From: Zanthoxylum bungeanum
Taxonomy: Eukaryota; Streptophyta; Magnoliopsida; Sapindales; Rutaceae
DNA: 64,000 bases
Assembly (NCBI GenBank): GCA_019454045.1
Contig: SKCR01033462.1
Location: 62,001 to 126,000 of the forward strand
Direction: 5' to 3'
The first letter of the stretch is position 1. Each line of letters begins with the position of its first letter. Of the stretch, positions 21,457-32,704 are shown in pieces. The notes below the pieces were generated by a model. The model was not told where the DNA came from. It made no database searches and was given only the letters and a program-made list of their open reading frames with translations. The position numbers and the translations under genes are program-made.

Positions 21457-22041
21457 GTGGATGCTGGTTTTCGCCCGAGGTCCACAATTGTGAATTTGTA
21501 GGTTGGGGGCACTAGTGATCCTGCAAAATAAAGGTAGAGTAAGTAAGGAGTACTGCCCACCGGTGTGGTGGGTGCCGTGGGCACTCTGACGCTCAAGTCA
21601 GTATGAAGACAAGTATTGTATAATGGAAGATCAAGGCCGGAAATTACCTTGACTTCTGTTGACTGCAGTGAGGGCGGTGGCTGGTGTTTATGGAGTGAGA
21701 AGCTTAAAGAGCTCAAGTGTGAAGGCTAAGACTTGAATGCCTATGTTCTGAATTATGCTTCTATTTATAGGATCAACGATATCCTTTTTCAGTTGGCTTT
21801 TTAGCTGTAATGAGCAGAGATGGCCCTGTAACGTGTTCAATGTTTCTGCTTTCGGTGGGGAAAACAATTTACATGTGGAGTTGGTATTTGTTGGAAAAGT
21901 GGTTTATCCTTAAGCTGATGGTTTTGTCATGGTTTAATAATATAATTTTTTTTGGGCCGGGTCACTATTTTTGGGCTTTGTTTGGTGCTGGGTTTGAAGT
22001 GAAAAGACGATTTTGCCCTTGGCCCAAATTTGGCCCGTACA
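21457..22041 (-). repeat. Tat-lineage 3' LTR
   Basis: On the minus strand it begins TGTACGGGCC (22041) after a purine-rich AGAGTAGGGAACAAAC tract. It has a TATAAATA box at about 21763-21770, an R-U5 region with CTTGAGCGTCAGAGTGCCCA typical of Tat LTRs, and ends ...CATCCACA at 21457. Length about 585 bp. Left flank ACCAT; the other LTR is lost, so no TSD test is possible. Confidence 0.6.
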
Positions 22042-22186
22042 GTTTGTTCCCTACTCTTTAAGTCAAAGAGTTTTTGACTTGGAGAGTAATCTGTCGAGTG
22101 TATTGTCAAGGATTTGATAGACGTCTTCAAAGTCGTCTAGAGTAGCCGAAGGTTCAGACTTCAAGTTAATTCTAAAAGAAACGTGG

Positions 22187-22785
22187 GGAATATTCCCAGT
22201 CGACTGATCCTGAAGAAGGTCAGGATAATCCCCATACTACGGGTCTAAAGACCATGGGAGTCTTTAATGTCGTCTGGACCTGATGAAGGCCATGTCTTCT
22301 ACTTGACTTTTTATGAGTCAATGGGGGAATGTTCCCAGTCGACTGAACCTGAAGAAGGTCAGGATAATCCCCGTACTAGGGGTCCAAAGACCAGGGGAGT
22401 CTTTAATATCGTCTGGACCAGATGAAGGCCGGGTCTTCTACTTGACTTTATATGACTCAATAAGGAATGTTCCCAGTCGACTGAACCCGATGAAGGTCAG
22501 GATAATCCTCATACTACGGGTCCAAAGACCAGGGGTCTTTAATGTCGTCTCGACCAGATGAAGGCCAGGTCTTCTACTTGACTCTACCTGAGTCAAAGGG
22601 GATTGTTCCCAGTCGACTGAACTAGATGAAGGTCAAGATAATCCCCATACTACGGGTCAAATGACCAAGGGAATTTTCAATGTCGTCTAGACCAGATGAA
22701 GGTCAGGTCTTCTACTTGACTCTACCTAAGTCAAAGGGGATTGTTCACAGTCGACTGAACCTGATGGAGGTCAGGAAAATGAGTA
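22187..22785. repeat. Tandem array 1, about 138-bp unit
   Basis: Four full units and part of a fifth. TTCCCAGTCGACTG anchors lie near 22193, 22332, 22470, 22606 and 22744 (the last reads TTCACAG), spacing 136-139 bp. Each full unit holds GTCGACTG, AGGTCAGGATAATCC-like, a TGTCGTCTGGACC-like segment, and TCTTCTACTTGACT. Confidence 0.9.
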
Positions 22786-23180
22786 TAGTGTCGAATGGGT
22801 TCATCATCAAGTTCCACGCTATAGGCGTGTAGATGTCGAATGGGATGTACATCAAGCTTCAAGTCATACGTGTGTAATATATATGACAATTCCCAAGCTA
22901 CATACTGGATGATGTCGAATGGGATTCAAATCATGTCTCAAGTCATACATGTGTGGTATCTATGACAACTCCCAAACTACGTACATGATGTCGACTGGGA
23001 TACATATCATAAATCAAGTCATATATGTGTATTATCTATGACAATTCCGAAGCTACATACATGAAGATGATGACCGAGACATCCACAACAAGTCTCAATC
23101 CTCACTATTGTCGACTGGGAGATACTTAGAAGTGTAAGTCATACCTGGTAATGTTGATAATGATGTGAACATATACCCCA
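22786..23180. repeat. Tandem array 2, about 70-95-bp unit
   Basis: Roughly four diverged units, each with TGTCGAATGGGAT or TGTCGACTGGGAT, CAAGTCATACATGTGT and ATGACAATTCCCAAGCTACAT. It sits between arrays 1 and 3. Confidence 0.75.
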
Positions 23181-23259
23181 TTCATTGTGTCAAATGAAAT
23201 ATCCTCACATCAATTACCCATTTGTGTACTATCAATAGGAATATCCTATTCATTTCTTG

Positions 23260-24180
23260 TTTTCATATTTACGTGTCGACTGAAATATTTCTGTAGTGAT
23301 TCTCACACAGGTGTCGACTGGTTAATTCATACAAAGCTCCATACATGCGTGGCAATTTTTGAATCAAATTGTCGACTGGAATATACCTACAAACATTCTC
23401 GTACTTACACGTCTAGTGAAATATAAACCTGCATACTCTTCACATTTACGTGTCGACTGAAATTTATTTCTAAATTCTTAATACAAGCATGTTGACTGAA
23501 ATGTTCATGCAATCATTTCACAAGATGTTGATTAGATTACACGTATAAAGCTTCTTATAAGTATGTCGACTGAAATATATTTGTAAATACTACATATATG
23601 TATGTCGACTGAAAAAATCTTACCAAGATTCAAATGTTGACGTCGACTGACATATATACAGTTCATAAGGAAATGGACTCGAATACACATGAAAGGCTCC
23701 ACATTATCATGTCGACTGAAATTATTATATGAACTCTTTATTCATGCATGTCGACTGGAGTATACCTGTAATCACTTCACACATGCATGTCGATTGATGT
23801 AATCTTACTGAGAATCATTTAATGATATCGACTGGAATAAAAATGCTTTAAAGAGATATGAACTCAAACACACATATAAGGCTCCATATTAGTAAATCGA
23901 CTGAAATGCATGTCAACTGAAACAATCTTACTAAGATTAAAAAGTTGATGTCGACTAAGATATAAATACTTCATAAAGACATAATGGCTTCATATAAGAA
24001 TGTCGACTGAAATAATCTTCGTAAGGATATAGACTGTAATCACCTCATACAAGTATGTCGACTGAAATATACCAGCGAACACTCCATATATGCATGTCGA
24101 TTGAAAGAATCTTACAAAGATTCATACATTGATGTCGACTAACATAAAATTGCACTCTTCATAAAGAATTATTGACTGAA
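23260..24180. repeat. Tandem array 3, short GTCGACTGAAAT units
   Basis: About twenty irregular units of 35-75 bp, each built around TGTCGACTGAAATAT plus a variable stretch often ending in CATACATGCA-like text. Eleven exact GTCGACTG octamers and about ten one-base variants occur here. Confidence 0.8.
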
Positions 24181-24739
24181 ATACTGCGCTCTATTATATG
24201 TTGTGTCCAATGAAAAAATATGTAAGGTTTCACTCTGGTATGGAAGTGAATTCATTAAAGGGATGAGCTACTTCCGGAATCGACAATCGTCATCATACTT
24301 TCTCCTTATGTTGTCTTCGTTACAATGCTACTCTTGGCAAATTAGAGGGAAAATGGGCCTAAGGATGTCTTGAGCCCAACTCTATTTATTAACACCCTAA
24401 TGGGAATTTCGAGAAAACTTTTGGAGGGACTTTGAAGCGCCAAAAATGAGTGTATAAGAATGGGTTTTGAGAGTCATTTTGTCTCACATAAAAATTTCTT
24501 TCGATTGGCAAGTTTAGGAAAGCTCTCCTGATCTTCAAGGTACTCTTCACATCCTTCTTCATGTTCTTCAATTTCTTCAATTTTTTATCGTGTAGATTCG
24601 AATTGTTCTTAGTCTAATAGGTTATTTGATCTTGAGAGATATAAAGAAACTTTTGGATTTTGTTTGTGGTTTGGAACGGTTTAGATCTTCAAAGGAGTAG
24701 AAATTTTAGGAAACTGGTGTTTGTATCTTTGTCGCTTGA
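24181..24739. other. Region between the arrays and the antisense ORF
   Basis: No gene seen. It probably holds the promoter and 5' leader of the plus-strand ORF. Confidence 0.35.
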
Positions 24740-26512
24740 AAAAAGTCGAGTGAGGATTCGTTGGGTAATTTATGTGCACAAATTGATAAGTATATTGAAC
24801 AATCTCTGAATGATTTTAGTGATGAAGAGACTTATAGGGATTGGTCGTATGAAGATTTAATTCAGGCTAGACTTATATCAACAGCTAAACCACCGTTAGG
24901 AGTACCTACTAATACGACACCTCTGAGATCATTGCCTTCCATTAGAGAGTCGAGTGGGGTTCCGAGCACGAGTGAAGAAACAAATATCCTAACTAAGAGT
25001 CCAGCCAGTCGAGTGACCAAAAAATCAATGAGAGAGATGAGATTGAAGTATGGGTTTCCTCGGTCAATAGAAGTAAGGCTAGCATCGTCGACTGAAAGGA
25101 TATATTATAAAATACCTGGGTGGATTGGATTTTATGAGCGCCCATTCACAGATGGATTTAGATTCCATATCCCTAAGTTAGTATGGGAGGTGCTGAATCA
25201 TTATCAGTTGGCTCATTCTCAACTAATGCCAAACATTTGGAGGATCCTATTGTCGATTGAGTGTATGGCTTTTGAATTGTGGATTGAATTTGGTGTGAAA
25301 GACCTATTGTATACGTACTATATGAAGGAGCACTTGAGAGAGAAATGGAGGTATCACTTGTATCTCTGCCAAAAGAGGGAGAATTTGGTGTTTGGGCTTA
25401 CAACAAATGACAGGGGGATTGGCATAAAGGTTATTTCTTTGTGAGAGGGGAGAGTGTATTTGGGTCGAATAGGAGTGGAGATATACCAGAACATTGGAAC
25501 TCGTCGAGTGAGTGTTTTCAAACTTACCTTCGTTGTTTTATATTTATTACTTGTGTGACTGAAATTCCTCTGCTTTTGTCTTTCCAGGTCTTCAGTTGAA
25601 CAAAATTTTGATACTACCAGTCAAGTCGTATCAAACACAAAGTACACTCTCAGCTTGCCAGATTAAAAGAGGAATTGGAGAGCCGCTTTATAAGATAAGA
25701 GATTGAGGTTGCCCCGCTATGGAAAGAAGTCTTTGATTCAGAATGTACCCATTTGGCTTTGTGTAAGCATATATTGGCCGTGATATTGTACACTTGGGTG
25801 ATTGAAGTTACATTTGGGGAGCTGCTGTTTTTAAAACCTCTGACCCCTGAAGAGTTTTTATGCGGAGCTGAAATTATGTCGGGTCCGTTTAAGGTGCCTA
25901 AACTTGATGAAATGAGAAGCCGGAGAAGGACAAAGAAATCCAAAGGGAAGAAGCCTGAAGCCATTGAAGTTACATCTGAGAGGAAGTTGAGAAAAGTTGA
26001 AAATGAGTTGAAGGACATTCAAGCAACACTGAAATTAGAGAAGTAGGTGTCCGAGGCTACCAATGAAGCATACAAGGAAAGTGTGGAGAGCTTGACGAAG
26101 GAGAAAGCCAAATTGCTTGAACAACTTGAAGTGGTTGCGTTTGAATCGATGATAAAAGGGAGGAGCAATCTAATGGAGGAGTATCTGGCTGGTCAACATG
26201 TCACCTGGAAGCTGAAGAAATAGATCCGATAATATGAGAGGCTGGCTGCTGGGTTATCTCTTACGAGTGAAGGTGAAGAAGAAGAGAATGGGGAAGAAGT
26301 GCTTTCGAAAGAGGTGGTTGAAGAGCAAACGGTCACTGGAGATGCTGCAGATGAAGGGGCTATTATGGAGAAACATGATGAAGCTGTTGAAGACCGTGGA
26401 TTGCTTAAAGTTGACCCAATCTCTTCTACTCTCGTTCAGACTCCCGAAGCCCCATCTAAAGATGTTCATCCAACTTTCGAAGTTCAAGCATCTGAAATGC
26501 CCGTAGATTGAC
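24740..26512 (+). pseudogene. Antisense ORF of the Tat element (gypsy-type Transposase_28-like)
   Basis: Plus-strand gene opposite to pol, in the region where Tat elements often carry an extra antisense ORF. The open frame 24740-25444 contains IGFYERPF, FRFHIPKLVWEVLNHYQLA, SQLMPNIWRILLSIECM and FGVKDLLYTYYMKEH, which match the plant family called putative gypsy type transposase (PF04195). No ATG precedes this conserved part; the first in-frame Met is in KKSMREM. A frame change near 25430 leads to KGYFFVRGE. A likely intron follows (GTGAGTG at 25508, TTTCCAG ending 25587). The downstream part (25753-26512) is Lys/Glu-rich and coiled-coil-like, with stops at 26044 and 26221, ending in an acidic tail. 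Function unknown; this copy looks dead. Confidence 0.7.
25508..25587 (+). other. Probable intron in the antisense ORF
   Basis: 80 bp with donor GTGAGTG and acceptor TTTCCAG, in the plus-strand direction only. It supports the reading that the ORF is expressed antisense to pol. Confidence 0.45.
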
Positions 26513-26599
26513 TTATGTAATTGTAATTTTCGTTTTTATTGTTTTTTTGTAATGGAAACCGTAAAATTTGAATGGAAGTTTACTTTTGATCAATTTTCT

Positions 26600-27200
26600 A
26601 AGTTTTCTAGTTTGCTTTGGCGCATGGGTTTCAAAAAGCTAAAGATTTGTTTAACAAGATAACATGATACTTCTTATTGTTAAACAATTCATTGGCCGAG
26701 TGGCTATGACAAGAAAAATTATTGTTACCGGTAGAATTGTTTGAGATGAATTGTATTCCAGCTATTCTGAATTGGCATTCCTTTTGTTGTTTCCAACTTG
26801 TAGGCTCATTGCCCAATGATCTTCGTAATGACGTATGGGCCTTCCCAGTTTGGTCCCAGCTTTCTATCTTTGATTTCCTTAGTATTTTGAAAAACTTTGC
26901 GTAGGACCCAGTCTCATTCTTTAAATGTTCTGCACCTGACATTTCTGTTGAAGTACTTGGCCATTCTTTGTTGATGAGCAGCAAGTCGTATGAAGGCTTG
27001 TTCTCTTAATTCTTCAATCGTGTCAAGGTTGTAACTCATGATTTGTCGATTTGAGTCTTCTTCGAGCCATTGGTAATGAGGTGTAGGGAAAATTCCCTCG
27101 ACTGGAATTACTGCTTCACACCCAAACGCAAGTGAGAATGAGGTTTGTCTAGTCGAAGATCGGGTAGTAGTTCAGTATGACCACAAGACTCCTGGAAGTT
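26600..27200 (-). pseudogene. Tat integrase C-terminal remnant
   Basis: The sense strand shows scattered fragments such as [12 protein letters not shown] that recall the GPY/F-like integrase tail of Tat elements, with several stops and frame changes. Weak on its own; supported by its position after the integrase core. Confidence 0.4.
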
Positions 27201-27219
27201 CATCTGTCTATGCTCCTTT

Positions 27220-27786
27220 CTATTTCTCCAATCTTTTCATCATTGTGTTCATGATCGTCTTGTTGGATGATTCGACTTGACCATTGGCTTGAGGAAAGCG
27301 TGGGGTCGAAAAGCTTAGTTTGATCCCCCAATTCGCGCAGAAGTCTTGGAAACGGTAGCTAATGAATTGGGAACCGTTGTCAGTTTCAATTTCTCTTGGT
27401 AATCCGAATCGACAAATGATGTTTTTCCAAATGAAGTTTTGTACTTCTCTGTCTCGTATCTTGGCAAAGGTTTCCGCTTCAATCCATTTGGAGTAGTAAT
27501 CTGTAAGGGCGAGCATGTAGATTCACTATCCTGGAGCGGTTGGGAGCTTTCCAACGATATCCATCCCTCATTTCATGAATGGCCAAGGTGAGAGAATCGG
27601 GTTGAGCTTCTCCGGTGTTAAGTGTGAGATTGGGGAAAATCTTTGACATTTTTCGCATCTACAGGTGAATTCAGCCGAATCTGCCCGCATAGAAGGCCAA
27701 TAGTATCCTGTCGTGTGGGCTCGACATGCTAGGCTTCTTCCATCTGAATCGTTTCCGCATTCCCCTTGGTGTAGCTCAGCTAACAC
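27220..27786 (-). pseudogene. Tat integrase (zinc finger and DDE core)
   Basis: The N-terminal zinc-binding part (27786-27568) keeps the first His (ELHQGECGN) and both Cys (CRCEKCQRF), but the second His is replaced (NDSDGR in place of NHSGGR). After a stop and a frame change, the catalytic core (27516-27220) is open: TDYYSKW, DNGSQF and [12 protein letters not shown] give D6, D46 and E82, a DD35E spacing as in retroviral integrases. Two frames are needed, so it is not functional. Confidence 0.8.
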
Positions 27787-28185
27787 ATATTGGGCTTCCT
27801 CTGGAGCAAGACATTTAAGGTAGGGACTAGATAGATACCTCGTTAAAAGTTATCCATCATGTAGTGCGAATCTGGTAGCCTTTCGTTGAATCTTTCGAGC
27901 ATCCATTTTATCTTCTGGTAGTATGCCACTTTGCAAATATTTTACAATTGGAGTCATCCATGAGTCGCCTGGTGAGATTGTGGTAACTTCTTCGACTCCA
28001 TATTTCCAAATTGTTGGCCATTGCAAATAAATGATTGGGATAGACTGGGTTTTATCTCCTTAAATTGTCAAACCAAGAGTGGCTAACGCGTCTGCATGAG
28101 TATTTTCATTTCTGGGGACCTGAAAAATAGTTAATTCCTCAAATGTCGACTGGAGTTCCTTTACCTTTTGTAAATAATAGGCCAT

Positions 28186-28608
28186 TTATGGGCCTCGTGC
28201 TTGATATGAACCCTGGAATTGGTTGACAATTAATTGAGAATATGACTTTACTTCGATCTTTTTGGCTCCTAGCTCTTGGGCCAAGTTTAGACCGGTTATG
28301 AGGGCTTCGTATTCGGCTTCATTATTGGAGACTCTAAAGCCGCACTTGACTGCCTGCTGTAATATGTCACCTTCGGGAGTGGTAATCACAATCCCTAACC
28401 CACACCCACGCTTATTGCTTGATCCGTCGACTGCAAGCTTCAATGTGGTTGAATGATGAATATATTGGATCTCCTGTTCAGTTGGTGCCTGTAGACTGAG
28501 ACTAAATTCTGCTACAAAATCTGCAAGGGCTTGTAATTTGATTGTAGTGTGTGGTTGATATGTGATGTCGTGTTCTCCAAGCTCCACAGCCCATTTCGTC
28601 AGTCTTCC
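28186..28608 (-). pseudogene. Tat second RNase H (archaeal type, RVT_3)
   Basis: Runs in the same frame as the RT above, after an in-frame TGA at 28609-28611. KLAVDGSSNKRGCGLGIV gives the first catalytic Asp and SNNEAEYEALITGL the Glu. The third acidic residue, normally in SDSQL, is Tyr here (VKSYSQLIVNQ). This extra archaeal-like RNase H is a mark of the Tat lineage. The loss of the Asp suggests it is inactive. Confidence 0.8.
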
Positions 28609-29814
28609 TCAAAACTCAGGCTTATGGAGTATGCTTTTCATTGGATACGATGTATAAACCGTGATTAGGTGCCCTTGGAAATATGGTCGTAGCTTCCCAG
28701 CTGCCATCACTAAAGCCAGTACCAATTTTTCCATATGAGGGTAGCGTGACTCTGCATCTAATAGTGCTTTACTCACATAGTAGATTGAGAGTTGTGTCCC
28801 CATTGCTTCTCTGATCAGGACTGCACTTACTGCTCGTTCTGAAACCCCTAAGTAGATAAAAAGCCTTTCATTATCGAGTGGCTTTGATAAAAAATGTGGG
28901 GAAGACAAATACCGGTTGAGTTCATTCAAAGCTTCCTCGCAGGCTGGGGTCCATTCAAAGTTCTTCGCTTTCTTTAAGGTGGAGAAGAATAAAAAACTTT
29001 TGTCTGTTGACTTGGAGATGAATATATTAAGTGCAGCAATTCTCTCAGCTAGTCGCATGACATCTTTTGGATTTGTAGGAGAAGGAATATCGAGTATTGA
29101 TTTAATCTGAGCTAGATTGGCTTCTATCCCTCGTTGTGTGACCATGTACCCAAGAAATTTGCCTGAAGCGGCGCCAAAAGCACATTTTGTTGGATTTAAC
29201 TTCATGACATATTTCCTCTTGGTGTAGAATGCATGTTCCAAATGTGATAGATGTTGTTTTGCTTCTAATGATTTTACCAACATGTCATCTATGTAAACCT
29301 CCATTGTTTTCCCAATTTGTTGAGAAAACATTTTGTTTACCATGCGCTGATATGTGGCCCCAACATTCTTGAGGCCGAATAACATCACTTTTTAACAATA
29401 TTTGCCTCTGCTGGTGACAAATGCAGTCTTCTTTTGATCGTTTGGATGCATGAGGATCTGATTGTAGCCTGAATACGCATCCATGAAACTTAACAGTTCA
29501 TTGCCTGCTGTAGCATCAACCATTGAATCAATATAAGGCAAAAGGAATGAATCATTGGGCCATGCCTTGTTCAAATCTGTGAAGTCAATGCAGACTCGCC
29601 ATTTCCCATTTTTCTTTCGTACTACCACCACATTAGCTAACCACTTTGGGAATTGGACCTCATTGACAGCTCCATTTTGTAACAATTTTTGGACTTCTTC
29701 GTCAATGATCTGATTCCTCTCCGGGGTGAACTTTATTCTCTTCTGCCTGATAGGAGGGTAGCTTGGGTCTATATAGAGCTCATGGGTGATTAACTCTGGA
29801 TCGATTCTGTTCAT
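28609..29814 (-). pseudogene. Tat reverse transcriptase and first RNase H
   Basis: Two open pieces in one frame, split by a TAA at 29392-29394 where a Tyr codon is expected (KYC, stop, KVMLFGLKN). Motifs: KWRVCIDFTDLNKAWPNDSF, FMDAYSGYNQI, FGLKNVGATYQRMVNKMF and the catalytic EVYIDDMLVKS. The RT-linked RNase H (FIYLGVSERAVSAVL; ESRYPHMEKLVLALV) follows and ends at HKPEF before a TGA. RT motifs are well kept, so the decay is modest. Confidence 0.9.
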
Positions 29815-29819
29815 ATCTT

Positions 29820-30006
29820 CATGAGACCAGGTGAAACAATCATGTCGCTCTTTTAAGAAATCAATTAAATCGGCTCGTAGCTTGGGATCTAGATTAGCCC
29901 CAATCTGTACTTTGTGATCTGCATGTTGTAGGTGAATTTGAACTTCGTCAAGCTCCTCTATGCTTGGCAGATATGGTGGTGGAGCACCAGATCCCTTCTT
30001 TAATTG
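29820..30006 (-). other. Linker between Tat protease and RT
   Basis: Polyprotein linker without a recognisable domain, out of frame with the neighbouring ORFs. Confidence 0.35.
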
Positions 30007-30681
30007 CTATGTCGATTGAGGTTTTGCTTTCAAAGTCATCTGGTAACAACTTCTGGAAGCAGATTGGTCACCTTTTATCTCTTGGATTCCCCACCTGATG
30101 GGAAATTTAAGCAATTGATGATAAGTAGATGAGACTGCCCTCATCTCATGAATCCAAGGTCTGCCAATAATTAAGTTGTAGGCTGAAGGACAATCGAGGA
30201 CCAAAAATGTAGTCATCTTATTGATTCCTCCTGCGTAGACTGGGAGAGATACCTCCCCTATGGTGAATTTATGTTCGCCGCTGAATCCAATAAGAACTGT
30301 TGACCTCCTATTGATTTTTTCTATCTCGGCTCCCATGTCAGAAAGGGCGGTCTTGAAGATGATGTTTGCTATTGACCCTGTGTCAACTAGAACTCGTTTG
30401 ATCATAAAGTTTGCAACCTGCAAATAGATCACCAGCGCGTCATGATGAGGGTTCATTTTACTGGAGTTGTTGTCGTCTGGAAATTTGATCGTTAGGTTTG
30501 TAAACATCCCCTCTATTGACATAGTTGAATGGAAAAAACCCATTGTTGCTGCTCTGGAATGTCGTTTCGTGGCTGAGTACGTGATACCACTGACTTCAGA
30601 TCCACTAGAAATAAAACTTACAGTATTGTTGATTGGTGGTGGTGGTGTGGGATGATCTTTTTGCTCTTCTCTCCGGGCCAT
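30007..30681 (-). pseudogene. Tat aspartic protease
   Basis: Open for 224 residues. Retropepsin motif VLVDTGSIANIIF has its catalytic Asp at residue 100, with hydrophobic-GRP motif LIIGRPWIH near residue 170 and the Tat-typical SAYN and KFPIRWGIQEIKGDQ segments. The residues before it (RREEQKDHPTPPPP) are the gag-protease linker. Copia A2 starts 20 bp upstream at 30701, so gag is separated from it. Confidence 0.85.
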
Positions 30682-30700
30682 CGTAGCTTTGCCTTCTAAG

Positions 30701-32695
30701 TGTTGGGTTTCTTGATTAGTCCCAAGATCAATTCAAGCATAGAAATCATGTGTGAATACAATAAAGAAGCATGGAGGAATCATATTTACATTGATCGGCT
30801 TTTGCGATGCGAGGAACAACAAAAATCTTCAAGCTTTCCTTCCATGGTGCTCTCGGTTTTGCTCCTCCATTTTGGGCTCCCTTTGTTCGGCCAAGCTCCA
30901 AGCTTGGGTGTGCATTCTATGCCCACGGGTGGGTTTCCCTATCACCTTCGCAAGACCCCGAATGTGTGCTAGCACTCTTGAAATTTTGCCATAAAACTTC
31001 CTAAGCTTCTCCTTCATCTCACGGCATTTGCAGAAAAATGAAGGAAGAAAATGGCCCAAGGCCGAGAGATAGTAGAGAGTGAGAAGAGATTGTGCTTTTG
31101 ATTGTTGTGTATCTAATACACTAATTGAAAGTCAAATACCAAAAATCAAATAAATGGTAAATGGCATTTAAGCCATCCAACCACCACCATCAATCAATAG
31201 TGACATGTTGTCAATCACTCAAAGTGACAAGACAACTATCACTTGATTGACTAGTGATTTGACGCTTGATGTGACTTGTAGGCCGCACTTGAATTCGAAA
31301 TGCGAGTGCACCCGCAAACACTCCCGGGCTCGGGTTCGCTAATTCCGAATTAACAAATTTTCCGTTGCGACGTAATTAAATCAAATTTAATTAAATAATC
31401 ATGCCTAGCAAAATTACTATTCACATCGCTAACGAATTAATTCTAAATGAACTCGTTCGCCCGAATTAAAATCTAATTTTAATTCTCCGTCGAAATCCAA
31501 TTTTGTATAATATATCAAATATATTATTTTATCGATTAATTCCAAATTAATCGTTCTCTCTCTTTTAAATAATATTTTATCTTAGATAAAATATCTCCGT
31601 AATTAATCCCAGATTAATTTTCTCTCTCTTATAATTAATCCCAGATTAATAAAGTGTGAGTCATACGTCATCGGTGAATCTTCGGGAAGCGCCCCATGAG
31701 ATCCCCAGATATGTTGGCAGTAAATCCGGTCGTCGGACTATCCCAACACGTACGTACCTAGTACTACGTTTTTACCGATTTACAAGACATGGTTGGCTTT
31801 TAGAAAAGCATCGTGCCTACCCAATTCTCCAGAAATATTCTTATAGGAATATGTGATCTATATCAGACGTAGTATACGTAGTATTGTGTATTACGATCCA
31901 ACATCGGATGTCACGTGCTAGGCCTGGGGCTGGAATTGTGTATGCCCCGTACGAAGCACATATCGGATCTTTGGTAACTATTCTCTATAATCGGATAATC
32001 ATGACCTAGTCTTATTATCCCGATAGCTGCAGCATAAAAGAGCACCAGTTCCGTATCCTACGTGATCATCATCTCCACTATGACTGGAGTGATACTTCCA
32101 TATTGACATCACACCCAATACACTACGATTCTCAATATACCCAGAAGAGGCATACATAGAACCTGTTAAAGCCTTGGACGACCAAAACCAAAGTATATTG
32201 ATTGTCGCAAGTATTAGCGGTGCAAGTCTCAGGTTAAGACCAAATACGCCTACCCTGATTCGGACTTCCATAGACACATAGTCAGACTACCAATGGAATT
32301 CTGAGGGGTCTATCCAGAGCGAAACTGTTTCCGTACCATCAGTAAACACAACCTCCTATTACACTTGCATGAGTATCCAATACCCAAATATATGAGAACT
32401 ATGCCGTTTTGCTCCCACAACGCGTACAAGTGTAATACTAGTCTTTTACGCATTATCGATGTCCAATCTCGATAATACTCTGACTAGGGATATTTAATGA
32501 TTAAACCTTCGTGGATTGATACTGTCTCATATCATCTCAATCCGGAACTAATCATATGGACCTTTTATAATTTATACATCTAGGTAATCCAATTACAAAT
32601 GATAAAAGGGCAATTTCCTTTGTCACATAGTTAATTTATACAACAACACCATGATCTGTACAAATAGTGATGCTATGGGTCATAATTGTCCAATA
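30701..32695 (-). repeat. A2 3' LTR (left)
   Basis: 1,995 bp; ends GTCCAATA, not CCAACA, before the PPT (sense AAGTGAGAGAT). Carries the CCA-spaced palindromes at about 31440-31650. Confidence 0.88.
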
Positions 32696-32704
32696 ATCTC
32701 TCAC

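Larger units (their letters stand above)
21457..30690 (-). mobile_element. Ty3/gypsy Tat-lineage element, 5' part lost
   Basis: Order on the minus strand: protease (30681-30007), RT and RNase H (29814-28609), a second archaeal-type RNase H (28587-28186), integrase (27786-27220), an antisense ORF (24740-26512, plus), a 3' UTR with three tandem arrays (24180-22187) and the 3' LTR. The double RNase H and the ORF between pol and the 3' LTR are known Tat traits. Copia A2 inserted at 30701, near the N-terminal edge of the protease ORF. Gag and the 5' LTR are not in the window. Confidence 0.85.

Noticed and set aside
22187..24180. Regularly spaced repeats that could suggest a CRISPR array
   Set aside because: Plant nuclear context; the repeats are variable-length tandem units in a Tat 3' UTR and show no repeat-spacer pattern.
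30700..31059. Overlapping ORFs in both strands near 30700-31060 and 38625-38951
   Set aside because: They are shadows in the outer end of the A2 LTRs, identical in position in both LTRs, without domain signals.
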